Notes: generated by a model not told the origin, from the letters alone. DNA of 64,000 nt from Massospora cicadina (GCA_022478985.1 JAKSZP010009260.1:1-64000); one strand, 5' to 3'; shown: positions 34,600 to 46,449, counted from the stretch's first letter. Made by a program: numbers and translations.

Positions 34600-34920
34600 A
34601 GCACATTTAATTATTTCATGTAACTTTGCGTTGAAATTGAGCTGTGTCATTTACCTTAGTGTGCATTTAGAAAAATATAGTTTTTTTATAATTTAATTTT
34701 ATATGTGGAAGGCTATAGTTTTTTTTTATTGTTTTTCATTTTGTATTTAAATGTTTCTTTAATTTCCAGTGCAATTGGCAGTGAAATTGAGCTGTGTGGA
34801 TTAGTTTTCATTTAAATTTAAGTTAAATAGTAAAATTGACCTATTCATAGTGATTTGTTTGAGCAGATTGAAGTGTTTTTTTACTCATTGCGTTAAAGTT
34901 GAGCTGTGTCAATTGATTTG
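34600..34920. repeat. Helitron leader repeats
   Basis: Variants of GTTGAAATTGAGCTGTGTCA recur at about 34,631, 34,783 and 34,904, spaced 120-150 bp, each followed by a similar CATTTA(A/G) segment. They lie in the untranslated leader before the Rep start. Confidence 0.55.
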
Positions 34921-35075
34921 CATTTGAGTTAAAATATTGTATTGGTAGTTTTTTATTTTTTTCTTTATTTTTTAGTTCATGTTTTCCCTTTTTAATATTT
35001 TGCAATTTTATGTTTTTGTTATAACCTACTTACTTCTTTTTCAGTGCCATTGATTTGCTTTAGTTCATTATCATA

Positions 35076-35460
35076 ATGCCTCATAGAAGATCAAACTAAG
35101 GTCATCATACTTGTGAAGTGGAAGCAGTGTATTAACTTATTGCAAATAAACCAATGAAGAATGGGCTTCAGCAAATGAGTGAAACAGAGAAAGAATGGCT
35201 CAAATACTTGTTGAGGAAGCAGAAGAGCGACATGCAGTTAAACATGAGGATGCACAGTTGTGAGTATGGCGATTGCTTTATACAGCTTAAATCTTCTTTG
35301 TCCTCAATAGAATGAATGTGACAGGCTGAAAGTGGCTGAAAGATGTCAACAAGTAACAGGAGATCAGTGTAAAACATGACTCTGTGTTCAGCAATCACAT
35401 GATTACAATTGTCTTGCATTTTGTACAACCCAGCTGATGATTATAGTTTAAGCCTGCTTG
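35076..35460 (+). pseudogene. Helitron Rep N-terminus (broken)
   Basis: ATG 35,076 gives MPHRRSN followed at once by a stop. Animal Helitron proteins commonly begin with a similar short basic MP-RRS motif. A Lys/Glu-rich stretch (about 35,150-35,260) follows, and near the end NPADDYS, which resembles the word preceding the Cys-rich segment of these proteins. Several stops are present. Element F interrupts the gene after 35,460. Confidence 0.6.
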
Positions 35461-36319
35461 TGTCAAGATTTCTGGACGCCTAGGTTTCTCTCATGGTGTG
35501 GGCTCAGGATTCCAACAAGGGGGAAGGCGCAGAAGGTTTAGTCCATCACCCTGTCCAAGAGAGGGGGCCAAAGTCCACCCTAAGCTCCCCCAGTCTTGAT
35601 CCTAGTCAAATTAGGGATTTATTATAAAAAACGTTAAAATTAGGGTAATATAGTATATCCTTTATTAAGAATTAGCCTCAAGTATCTATAAGATCTTGAA
35701 AGCTAAAAGTGCTTTTGGGGAAAGGATTCATGAAAGGTGGGAGGTAAGATGCTAGGTGTTAGGTGCCTAGGGTAAGGAAATTTCTTGTCATTGAAAGCCA
35801 ATATACTGATAATAGAAATTTGTAAAAATTAACAACACATGAGGGGTTGATTATCCTCAGTTTTTAATCACTGGTAATCAGAAGGCATGAATTTGTATCA
35901 GGAACGATCCCTGATAGAATTAATTAGTTAAATATAAGCGGTGGCAACAGCATTGCCGCTCTTTATTATAAGAAACCTTGGCATCCTGCCAACAAGATAA
36001 ATACCTTGACGTAAGTCACCAGTAACTCCCCAAATGTAAGTATGTTTAGATCTGGCGTCAAAGTGGTATTCTGCCACAACCCTGAGCTGGTAGTATATAT
36101 AATAATCTCAACATCCTCAGCATAATTTGCCATTGTCAATTTTTGCTAATTAGATTATATTAATTAATAAAATAACTATTATTATGGGGTCAATACCCAG
36201 TACTTAGAATTCAGCTCAACTCAAGCTAATGAGGTGCGAATTTGGCATTCACTAATAGATGATTAGTGAGTTGTGACCCTTAGATGAGGCTTCACTCAGT
36301 GAAGGGCGAATAACTGACA
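35461..36319 (-). repeat. 3' LTR of F
   Basis: This 859-bp LTR begins TGTCAAGATTTCTGG and ends TAACTGACA. It aligns with the right LTR over its whole length, except for a SINE-containing block that only the right LTR has. Confidence 0.8.
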
Positions 36320-38165
36320 GAACCCCCTTCAAGCCTCAGCTGGGGGTCAAGAGCCAAGATAAGATTCTTTGGTAGTAGTTGCTGGCAAGGACAGAGGTGA
36401 GGAGCAATGGAAAGCTTGGCCTAAATAAGAACATTGGCATTAATTGTTAGAAATTTTTGAAAACATCAGGGATTAGCCAAGAAAATGAGAAGCGGCTGTT
36501 AGATTTATGTAGCTCAACCCAAATACAATATGGAGCATATTGGGATGTTCATCTTTTTGTTTATTCTATCAACTAAGCTTAATCAATTTAATGAGAATCT
36601 AAATTGGGATTTTATTAAACTGGCTCAACTAAAATTAATGAGGAGCCAAAATTGGATTTAATAGTATTAAAAATAGTGAGTGAGACAAAATCAGGCGGAG
36701 AAATTGGTAGCTAATCCTATTTACTTGGTTGCTGATTTTGGCATTCCTATGCACAAACCTTTGGGTTTTAGGATTTTAGAGAACCTGAATCCCATTTCAC
36801 CTGTCTTAACTGATGCATTTTGATGCAAGGAAAACGTTTGGCACTCGTGGTTAAAAATAACAGGTGGTAATAGCCACCTCCTAACTAATTAAACTCTCAA
36901 TTAAGCGAGTTACATGTCACTCCCTTCAGAGTTGGCAGGGAAGAGGCAGGCTCAGTGTTAAGAATCTTTCATTCTCAATACTAGGTGACTCTATTAGTGT
37001 GCCAGGCCAAACAGTATGAAGACTGCTAGGCCCTTGCTTATTCAAAATCATTGGCGATCTTTCCCTAAAAATTCGCAGGGCAACCCACCAACCCAGCTGT
37101 TGTAAAATTGGCATTTTTGTTGATATACTACATAATCAATATTGTGCAGGGTTTGACCCACTGAGCAATATGGCCAACGATATGAGTAACTTTGCCCTTG
37201 AAACAACAAAATAAACTTTATTAATAATATTGAGCACTTTCCACCACTATACTTCTTTACTTATTATAATAAACACAGCTGATTGTCGCTGTTTCACCCG
37301 CTCTAAACTATTAACAACCTCCTTTTCTTGATCATCCCATATTGCTTGTATTGTAGCAACTTTGGATGATACCACTTTCATGGCTTAGCAATTCACTTTA
37401 CTGTATCTAGTGGGTTCCTCCAATTCTTCATTCATTATTTTCCCAATCACCTAATTTTAGTCAATTTCCCTAACAACCCAATATTGCCTCATTTTGAGGT
37501 GCTTGAATTCTATAACTCATATCAAACTTGGTGGATTCCATCCGTTCCACCATAATGACTTAGGGCTTATCATCCAGTCATATTGGAATTGTAACACCAG
37601 CAGACCAACAACTTCTCCTTCTGTGGCATGACCACTTGTTATAGATCAGGGGTCGTCTCCTGGGACATGTCCAATGATTGTGGTTCAGCGGCCTCTATTG
37701 ACTCCCTTAAGGTTTATCCCCTTCAATCCTTCCAGTCCTTCATTATTGCTGCTAGTTGCCCAAGTTCCCACGGGGTTTCCATCTAGATCAAGGTCGGTAG
37801 TTGGTTGCACTAACCACTTCAGGTGTTCTAACCCAACAAATAACAACTGGGGTTCTTTCATTCCTCCTCCACCAGCCAAGCTGAACTACATTCACTTTAA
37901 AACTAGCAGTGGTAGATACCCACAATTAATTAAATAAAATTAAGATTGGATTTGAGGATATTTTATTAGGAGAGAGATCAAAATATGTATAGGCATTTCT
38001 TGCCTGTCCACGTCATTGGCATTTATTGCCAGCATCATCAGCACTTAATGGTAATCTCCATGCTTAGTATTCATCAGAACTCTCACTGGCAATACTTTTT
38101 ATCCTCAAATGTCCATGATTACATCAATCCTTGATTCATAAAACTCTGAATTAATCAAAGATATT

Positions 38166-38480
38166 GACATCCTCAGAATAAGTTGTTGGTGTCAAATTAG
38201 ACTAAAATACTGTTGGAGGATTGTTCACAATACTCCACAAAATCAATATGCAATTTGACTTTATTTAATTAATATTAAATGGTTCAGCATCCTTGGCATA
38301 AGTTGATGGTACTTCAAATTAGATTTGACTTTCTGCCAGAAATCCCACAATCATTTTCACAAATAGTTTGCACTGAGATAAAAGCCTGCTGAGCTTATTT
38401 GATTAGTATTAATTAGTCTGACATCCTTTACATAAGTTGCTGGTGTCAAAGTTGGCTGAAAACTCTATTGGGATCATTTC
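38166..38480. repeat. Tandem repeat of about 125 bp in F
   Basis: Three copies start at about 38,166, 38,285 and 38,418 with the pattern ACATCCT-AGCATAAGTTG-TGGTGTCAAA. Related words occur in both F LTRs (near 36,107 and 40,770) and at 39,548, so the unit comes from the element itself. Confidence 0.6.
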
Positions 38481-38529
38481 CTGATACTTTTTGATGTTGA
38501 ATTTAAGCAATTATTCATAATTAATAATA

Positions 38530-39535
38530 TAAATTACTAGCTGATTTACCCATGCTTTGCTACAGTGTCTATAGAAGTTCAGATATTCAAGTTTATTAAT
38601 TTAGATTTTATACTATTGATAAACAAAACCACTCAGTTAAATCCAATTGCTCAATCAAATTAACCAAAAACCACCAACCACTCAGGTAAACCTAACTGAA
38701 ATTATCAAATCAACCAATAACTAATCACTCCTCAAAACTAAACTGGTTCCTATTGATTATAACAAAAGCCATCAACCACTTGGCCAAACAAAAAAACCTA
38801 TCAAATCAATAAAATAACACCAAAATGCTACCCAAAACATCTCTTTATAATTAAAATCATTGAGTATGTGACATGTCTTCCAAACTACTAAATCAACTTC
38901 TACTTAACTTGCCAAAAGTATTTTATTAATTAGGTGAACCAAATTAGGCATGTTATAAAATATATATAAACCTAACATCCAGATATTCATGCTTCGCTAT
39001 AATAATTAAAGTTTCTCAGATGATAAGCTCACATTGTAGCCTATAGGCTGTGCCAACGCTACTCTTGAGCCACTTGGATTAACAGCTTCGCTGTTGCCCT
39101 TGTGGCTGGCGAGCTGATTATCCTAACTACTTAATCTACTTAACCAATACTGATTTTTATTGAGTTTCAGGTGATCAATTTGGTGAATTATTAGATAATA
39201 TTCGCCAATTCACACCCACTCACCTCAATAGATTAAACCTATCATAATCAATAGTTTCAAATTTGATATTATTTGCCAGTTCTCACCCACTCACCCAGAT
39301 AGATTAATTTATTAGACTTGATTAGTTTCAGGTGAGCAATTTGGTGAATTAACTAAAAATATTTGTCAATCTTCACCCAATCGCCCAAATAGATTAAACT
39401 CATCAGGCTCAGTAATTTCAAATTCAATAATATTTGTCAATTCTCACTCACTCACCCAAATAGATTGAACCCATCAGACTCAAAGGTTTCATATATCAGT
39501 CAGTCAGTACATCAGTCAGTCAGTAAAATTTTTTT
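38530..39535 (-). mobile_element. Helentron-like insertion inside F
   Basis: It lies between two pieces of F sequence. It starts near CTAGCTGATTTACCCATGC and ends with CAGTCAGTCAGTACATCAGT. It includes about four 95-bp subrepeats (39,160-39,480) with words CACTCACCCA(A/G)ATAGATT and TTTCAAATT. The right part matches 33,801-34,020 in reverse complement. Borders are approximate. Confidence 0.45.
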
Positions 39536-40114
39536 ATTAATTAGATCTCAACATCCTCAGCCTCCATCACCAGTGTTGAGACCCACCAATTTCCTATTGG
39601 GGATGATCCCCAACACTTTCTTGATCCTGCAGATCAAGACAGCTCAACCCAACCAAATGGGGAGCACAAATTGGGATATTATCATTAAATAAAGAGTTAA
39701 AATTAACAAACTAATTGGCAATCATCCTCAAAACAAATATTATACTAATTTTCATTAATATGTGAGGAATATCACCTGGTTAAAAATCTAACACTCAGTG
39801 TGGTCTGCAGAAGTTGGGGTGGAGCAATTGAATGCTTAGCCTAATTAAAAAAACATTGGTATTGGAAGCTGGTATTAGGGAGTGACCCCAGAAATAGTTC
39901 TAAAGAATTTCAGTGAGGGAGTGAACGCCATCACTGGGATCTGTGGTTGGGCCACAAAACGCTAGAACTTGACCTTCAATTGAGGTTCAGCAGATCTGGT
40001 GCAGCTTGGAGCCACAGGACCAATAATTAACTCAGCATCTTATGTACTTGGTCCAGCGTAAGATAGATAATCCCTCCTAGGATAAAGGCAGTAAACTCAG
40101 GGGTATACAGGGGC

Positions 40115-40133
40115 CCCCATGTAGTGAGCACCA
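40115..40133 (-). other. tRNA-type primer binding site of F
   Basis: On the minus strand TGGTGCTCACTACATGGGG follows the 5' LTR after one base. It matches the B site over 14 consecutive bases, TGGTGCTCACTACA. Confidence 0.65.
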
Positions 40134-40134
40134 T

Positions 40135-41346
40135 TATCAGGATTTCTGGCCGCTTAGGTTTCTTTCATATAGCGGGCTCAGAATCCTAACAAGGGGGAAG
40201 GTGTGGGAGGCTTAGTCCATCACCCTACCCAAGAGAGGGGACCAACCCCCCCTAAGCTCCCACAGCCTTGGCCCTAGTCAGAGAAGGGATTTACAAGAAT
40301 GAACATCAAAATTAGTGGTAGTAAAGTGTACCCTTTTTAAAAAAGTAAGCCTCAAGTATTTGTATAACCTTAAAAGATGAAAGTGTTCTTGAAGAAAGGA
40401 TTCATGAAAGGTGGGTGGTAAGAGACTATGCAATAGGTGCCTAGGGTAAGGAAAATCTTGGCATTGAAATCTAATATACTGTATTACCATTTATAAAAAC
40501 TAACAACACATGAGGGTTTGAGTATCCCCAGCTCTTAGTCACTTGTAATCAGAAGGCATAAGTTTGTATCAGGAACAATCCATGATAGATTTATATTAGT
40601 TAAATATAAGCAGTGGCATCACCATTGCTCGCTCTTACTACAAGAAACTAGGCATTATGCCAGTAAGATGGTTATCCTTGGCATAAGTCACTGGTGACTC
40701 CCTAAATGTAAGTATAAAAAGATTTTGTCATTGAAGCGATATTCTGCTGCAATCCCAAGATGATATATAAAAACCTTGACATCCTTTGCATAATTTCTGG
40801 TGTCAATTTGGACTATTTAGTAATATAAATAGGAGATGCGTGGCAGCTCCCCCTTTTGGGTTGGGCACCAATAGTACTAAAAAAGTAATATAAATTAGGG
40901 GGAGGATACCCCAGTGGTAGAATATGGACCCTCTACCACTGCCTACCTGAGTTTAATTCTGGTACAGAACTTTGGGTAGGGGACAACTATGATTGTGTTG
41001 GTGTTGCACACCAATGCCCCAAACCAAGATGGCAAATAGCAAATGCGGTCCATGGAGTTCCTGGCCTATCATACACCATGCATGGAGTTTTTCCAGATTT
41101 ATCCTCTTTTTCCATTCATTTGATTTCCCTTAATTGGTGCAGTATTGTCCTCAGCCCAGTCTACCTCAACTAAAATCTAGTTAATATAAATTAATAAATA
41201 TATAAATATTATTAGGGTTAATCCTCAATACTTTAAATTTGGCTTAACTCAAGCTAATGAGGAGCGAATTTGGCATTTATTAACAGATGATTAGTGAGTC
41301 TTGACCCTAAATGAGGATTCACCCTGTAAAGGGCAAATGCCTGACA
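40135..41346 (-). repeat. 5' LTR of F, with SINE inside
   Basis: This 1,212-bp copy is longer than its partner (859 bp) because of a block of about 350 bp between two copies of AGTAATATAAAT-like sequence (40,819 and 41,179). It ends CTGACA at 41,346. Confidence 0.8.
40898..41178 (+). mobile_element. tRNA-headed SINE
   Basis: An A-box-like TACCCCAGTGGTAGAATA and a B-box-like GAGTTTAATTCTGG lie about 35 bp apart near the left end, as in tRNA-derived SINEs. It is bounded by AGTAATATAAATTA (40,884) and AGTTAATATAAATTA (41,179), a near-perfect target duplication. The body is about 200 bp and has no long poly-A tail. A further 52-bp fragment (40,831-40,882) lies to its left between two copies of the same target word. 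Confidence 0.7.
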
Positions 41347-43560
41347 GCATATTCTCACAAGCACTATGATTGAAGTGTGTCCTCATTGCAAGGCTCTAAA
41401 ATTAATGGAGTTTGTGATGAATGTGCTGCACCACCAGAAAAATTAAAATGTCTCAACTTAGAGAATTGATAGAGCCATTAAAAATTTACTTGCTGGATAT
41501 ACTGCCAAATCAAAGCTTTTTTATCTAACATTATAAAATACAACTTATGCTTCTAAATGACATTGTTTAGCGCAGAATCATAACATCTTGATTCATGCCA
41601 ACTTCAAAATTAAAGTAAAAATTTATCATAAACCCAGCCCTCTATTTCCATTACCAGATGGTCAACACAAATCCTTACAAATGTATTTCATTGGTGATGG
41701 CGATAATAAATTGAATGCACACTGTGGAATTTCTACCAGCATAAAAGGGTCCATTGTTTCCCAACTGCAAAGGCTTCTTTATGAAAAAAATTTAGTGCAT
41801 TTGTTAAAAACAGCAATTGACATTATGCAATCTAATACACCCAAGGTTGTTATTCGTGCTGACAAAACGCCTGCTGGAGATCATGTCATAGATTCAATGA
41901 TCCAACTATAGATGAAGTTGCAATGGTTATAGTCAGAGATCAAATACAATCTATAGATATTGTTCTTTAGGAGAGAAATAATCAATTGATAAAAGTTTCA
42001 GAACCTCATCAATGCTATGAAGCCATTTCCATATTCAATCATTTTTTGGGATGGTGCTGATGGATATCACTTCAACATTAAGATGATAAATCCCTTCAGT
42101 GGTGAAGAAACAAATAGGAAATTCAGCGCAATGAACTACTATCCATACCAGTTAATGATTGATGAGAATAAAGGCAATCACCTTCTGAAGTGTCATCAAT
42201 TTTTTCATCGATACATTGTAGCTATCTATGCAAAAATCAAAGTAGAACGTTTGATATTTATCCTTTTGAATCAGACCAAAAGCTACTATGAAAATATGTT
42301 CATTTGTGAGATGCAGCTGTAAATGACAAACGAAACTATTAACATTGGAAGATTGACCATCTTGCAATCTTCATATACAAGCAGTCCATATCATATGCAT
42401 GAGTGCGCTCAAGATTAAATTGCGTATGTTCACCACTGTTGGAATCCAGACATATTCATTACATTCACATGAAATCTAGTTTGTGATGATAAATAACAGC
42501 TCTTACTTCCTGAGCAATCGCCAATGGATAGGAATGACATCACAGCATGTGTTATCAGATATAAGCTGAAATCTCTGATGAATTTCATGGTAATACATGA
42601 AAAGTTTGGGTCTATGCACTGCTTGATGTACTTAGTGAATGGCTAAAGAGAGGATTGCCACACGCACATATACTAATTTGGCTCTACAACAAAATCACTA
42701 CAAATGAAATTAATGGTGTATTATTCACCAATTACCTGATGCAGATATCAATAGAGATTAGCATGAAGTTGTGACAAAAAAATATAATACATGGACCTTG
42801 CGGTACACTGAATCCAAATTCACCATTCATGATAGATGAAAAATGCTCTAAGTGAAATCCCTGAGCATAAGTATAAAACACAGTTACATAAGACAATGTA
42901 TATCCTTAATACAGAAGAAGATCAGCAGAAGATGGCGGTGAATTAGCAACTATACAAATGTGAAAAGTTGATTCTGAAGCAGACAACTGGTGAGTTGTTC
43001 CATATTTGCCTCTACTATCAAAAACAATTAAAGCGCAAATAACTGTGAAATAATGTATCTTCATTAAAGCAGTCAAATACATTTTTAAGTATGTGAATAA
43101 AAGCAACAACATGGCAGTTTTAGGCGTGCAACCAAAAAGAAGTGATAGGAATGCATTTGTAAATTATGATAAAATTGCACAGTATAATGCTGAAAGATAC
43201 ATAAGCAGCAATGAAGCTGTATGGCGAATTCTTTTAAATCCATAATGAACAAAGTCCAGCTATTGTTCACTTAGCAGTAAATCTACAAAATGAAAAACGT
43301 TTTTATTTCACAGCTGCAAATGTGAAACTAATAGCCCTAGATACACCGGCTACAATGTTAACTGTTTTCTTCATGTTATGTCAAAATGACACATTTGCAA
43401 AAACACTGCTGCATTCAAAGGTGCCCACATATTACACATGGAATGAGAGTAAAAATCATTTGAACAACACAAATGAGGCAACTGAGTCAACAAACAACTT
43501 GGCATATTCAAAAAATACTATGTTTGTAGACTGTACACAGTGAATCTCAAATAAGATGAG
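41347..43560 (+). pseudogene. Helitron Rep (HUH endonuclease) domain, broken
   Basis: This would nick and join DNA strands in rolling-circle transposition. A Cys-rich VCPHCKALK lies near 41,375, then KVVIRADKTPAGDH at 41,850, GYHFNIKMINPFSGEET at 42,060, and the HUH motif as LPHAHILIW at about 42,655. The two-tyrosine motif is retained as YIFKY at about 43,078. AERYISSNEAVWRI (43,190) and ATMLTVFFMLCQNDTFAKTL (43,352) also match animal Helitrons. About ten stops and frameshifts break it. It ends at the A4 insertion, before the helicase. Confidence 0.88.
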
Positions 43561-44455
43561 TGGTTCAAGAGAGTTTCTGTAACTCTCTCATTCCCTGAGA
43601 GGTGGTGAGGATGCACAGCCACACCGCCAGGGAACTATCCATTAGCAAGATTGTAAATAGGGCACCGTGGATGGTGCTGGAGCAAAAGGGACCCAGGGCA
43701 AGGGTGTACAACGCGGTATATAGTAGGAGATTGCAAATAAACACCAAAACTTGGTTGTAACCCAAAGGGGGTTTATACCCATGTGGATTTCTGTGTTAAA
43801 GTGCTTAATTGCCTCGATCTGGGAGGGACCAGGGCAGCCCAGCGGTGCACCATATAAGGTAGATATTTTTGTTAAAATAAATCGGCCAACATTATTAGAG
43901 ACCACCTTGAGGAGGTCTGCTCACAGGTTCAACCAAGGGAACATATTAAAAACTTAAAATAGCAAATAATTTATTAATAAGAAGTCAACTAAAGAGAAAA
44001 ATTGGTCTCATGGAAACATATTTAAACAACGTAGGACAAGCCATCAATTGGCGGAAGTGGCGCAAAGCCTAAGTGCACTAATATGTGCACGCTACCAATG
44101 GCCAGGGTCCTGTAAAAGAAATTTTCCAAATTCAAGTCATGGATTGTAACTGGACTTAACCCAATTTGGTAATGGTGAAAATGGAATGGGTTTTAAACCC
44201 CTGTTCCTTGAGCAACTGTAAATAACCGTTATGATTGAAAACATAGCTTATGCATTTTAACGCCTTGGCTGTAACACCAGGCTAACAATTATGCACATTC
44301 CCAGGACCAGCTTGGCCATATCTGGCCTGTACCCAGAGTTGGTCCATGGTATGTTTAAGGTCAGGAGGGCCTGCCAACTTAACCCTTTTTGGCTTCCTGA
44401 CGTGCAGCTTTGTCCTTGCAATTTGTGCCCTCAATTATGTCATGGAGCCATGACA
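43561..44455 (-). repeat. 3' LTR of A4
   Basis: This 895-bp A-type LTR ends CCATGACA next to the purine tract. The conserved hairpin at 43,910-43,927 has one mismatch. It is clearly diverged from the A1 and A5 LTRs and closest to the A4 5' LTR remnant (57,111-57,613). Confidence 0.85.
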
Positions 44456-46449
44456 TTAACCTCTCATTCTTTCGAGGCTCCACCCCCTCCAGGGGCTTTT
44501 GCCAAGGAAAAGTCCTTGTAGGCTGGGGCTAACTTCATGGCAGCGATAGTTTGCTTTGACTTAGGTCCTACAGCCTTAGGGAAACACTCATGTAAAACTT
44601 TGATCAGATCTTGGGCATGGGCATAGTTGCACGCTGGTACCCAACTGCTCTCTGCTTTATCAAATCCCTTTCAGAATACAAGGTACTCAAACCTTCTTCT
44701 TACTAGGCGTGAGGCTACAATCTCCTCCACTTCCCATTCTGGCACCCCATCCACGAGATAAGCCTCAGGAGTCTCTGGTGGGGGCCCCTAAACAATGTAA
44801 GCCTACTTTCATGGAAGACAGCAAAGATCTAGAAAAATGAAGGAAGATCCAACTGGTACAAAGCATGGCCCACCTTTCTGAAAACGCGGTGAGGGTCAAT
44901 CCTCTTTGGTCCCAGCTTCTCACATGTCTTCTTGATAGGGATGTTTCTAGCGTCAAGCATCACGAGATCCCATTCCTTGTATGCAGGACCTACCCATCTT
45001 TTCCACCTGATTTCTCTTTATAAGATTGCATAGTTACATCCAAGTTTGTGTTCACCCCCTGGTGTACTTTCTTAATCTTCTTTGCAAAGTCAGCCACCGC
45101 TTCAACCTTGTATCCACAACTGGGCTCCATGTTGAAAGCATGTTTGAAACCATAGTTGGCGAAAAAGAGGGGACAACCAATAGATGCATGTTGGGCGTTG
45201 TTGTAGCTGTATTGGGCCATGATGAGATGGGAAACCCAATATGATTGATATGCATCTTTAGAAACACCTCAGGAACTGTTCCAAGCACTGGTTCACTCGT
45301 TAAGTCTGCCCATCTGATTGGGGGTGATAGGCAGCAAATGGCAGGGGCGAATCTGAAGAGTCTTACACAACTCTTACCAAAATACAGAGGTAAACTGAGG
45401 CCCACAATCGCTAAGATATTTCTTGAGGACCCTGTGAAGAGAAAACACACGAGAGATCAAGAGCCTAGCCACTGTCAAGAGAGTGTCTGTAACTCTCTCG
45501 TTCCCAGCAATATTATGTGGGATGCAAACCCACATTGCTAGGGAACTAGCATTAGAAGAATGGGAAGACAAGCACCTCGAGTGGTGCCAGTGCAAAAGAT
45601 ACCTCAGGCAAGTGTATAAATAGCAACATAAAATACCAGGCAAGTAAGAAACATCACCGCTTGAGTGGACCCCAGAGGGGCGTCCATAATCAAGTGTAAC
45701 TTGATATCAGGGGCTTTGGGTGCCTCAATCTGGAGGAGACCTGGGCGGCCCAAATGTGCCCCTGGGATTTTGGTAAATTGCGAGATAGGGTAGTGGCCCA
45801 CATGGTTGGAGACCTCCCTGAAGAGGTCCACCACCAAGTTTGCCCAAGGAACCATTGGAAAAATGTAAAATAACGGGGTGTTTTTATTAAGAAAGTCGAT
45901 CAACAAGGAGTGTTGATCACAAAAACCTATTCAAAATGAATCAGGGAAATTTGGGTTCTGCGGAAATGTGCTTAAGCCTTGACGCTCCAATAAATAGACG
46001 CTTCCATCCGTTTTGGTAAAATACTCTGAAAGTGCCTTCACTTGAGTAATTGGTTGAGGCCTTATTTTACCTGAAGTCAAAATCTCATAGCTGGAGCAGG
46101 ACTCAAACCCTTGCTCTCCAACCAAGCTAATCGAACCATCATTATTCAAAATGTAAATTGTTCATTTTAGGGTCTGAGCTGAAATAAGAGGCTGGGCATT
46201 TTGCACCCCATTAGTATCAACCTGGGCATGCTTGGCTTGCACCCAGCGTTGATCTAAGGTGTGCTTTAAGTCAGGAAGAGCCTGAAGCTTCATCTTCTGG
46301 GCCTCCTGTCGCCCAGCCTTTTCCCTAGCATCAGTGCCTACTATCATGCCATCCAACCATGACAGCCACCTAGCTGCAGTTACCATGGTTCTGCAGGGAA
46401 TAAAGTGGGCGAACTTTGTAAAACAGTCCACCGCTACCATGATGGCATC
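44456..46449 (-). pseudogene. A4 chromodomain and integrase, interrupted by A5
   Basis: The integrase and chromodomain read leftward from 46,449 to 46,365 and from 45,472 to 44,456. The core words are MVAVDCFTKFAHFIPC (right of A5) and LSDCGPQFTSVFW (left of A5), then SYNNAQHASIGC at 45,210. The C-terminal tail at about 44,880 is interrupted. The chromodomain at 44,480-44,760 is decayed. The solo LTR A5 lies inside the core with the duplication GCCAC on both sides. Confidence 0.82.
45473..46364 (-). repeat. Solo LTR of family A (A5)
   Basis: This 892-bp LTR (TGTCAAGAGAG to CCATGACA on the + strand) has no internal region. It is flanked by the identical 5-bp duplication GCCAC at 45,468-45,472 and 46,365-46,369, as expected from LTR-LTR recombination after insertion. 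The U3 frame known from A1 is open here apart from one TGA. The hairpin at 45,811-45,828 is perfect with a changed loop. Confidence 0.95.

Larger units (their letters stand above)
36320..40134 (-). other. Internal region of F, no genes seen
   Basis: No Ty3 motif was found in six frames. Frames such as 37,685-37,879 (minus, Gly-rich start) and 37,674-37,937 (+) overlap on opposite strands and lack family signals. The region contains a tandem of about 125 bp (38,166-38,480) that resembles part of the F LTR, and an inserted Helentron-like repeat (about 38,530-39,535). On the minus strand a purine run, GAAGGGGGTTC, lies at the left LTR boundary. Confidence 0.5.
35461..41346 (-). mobile_element. 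LTR element F, no recognisable genes
   Basis: Direct repeats 35,461-36,319 and 40,135-41,346 form TGTCA...TGACA LTRs. A tRNA-type primer site sits inside the right LTR, and on the minus strand a GAAGGGGG purine tract borders the left LTR, so the orientation is minus. The internal 3.8 kb has no gag or pol motif that I can find. It may be a large non-autonomous derivative or a fully decayed element. It split the Helitron. Confidence 0.75.
34340..43560 (+). mobile_element. Helitron (Rep part), split by element F
   Basis: The left end, TCTATATAAATAAAAATATA followed by CATGTTCATTTGTTC, resembles Helitron ends in arthropods. A long leader follows with four variants of TTGAAATTGAGCTGTGT (34,630-34,915). 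The coding part begins at 35,076, is interrupted by F (35,461-41,346), and resumes to 43,560, where A4 cuts it. The Pif1-type helicase half is missing. Left boundary approximate. Confidence 0.8.

Noticed and set aside
37674..37937. Overlapping open frames on both strands in F
   Set aside because: They lie back to back on the two strands without motifs. The Gly/Pro-rich ends come from simple sequence.
38145..39540. CRISPR-like array of regular repeats
   Set aside because: Repeats are long, imperfect and contiguous without unique spacers, in a eukaryotic retroelement.
40898..40985. Possible tRNA gene
   Set aside because: A-box and B-box words exist, but no acceptor stem or anticodon arm can be formed and direct repeats flank it. 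It is the head of a SINE.
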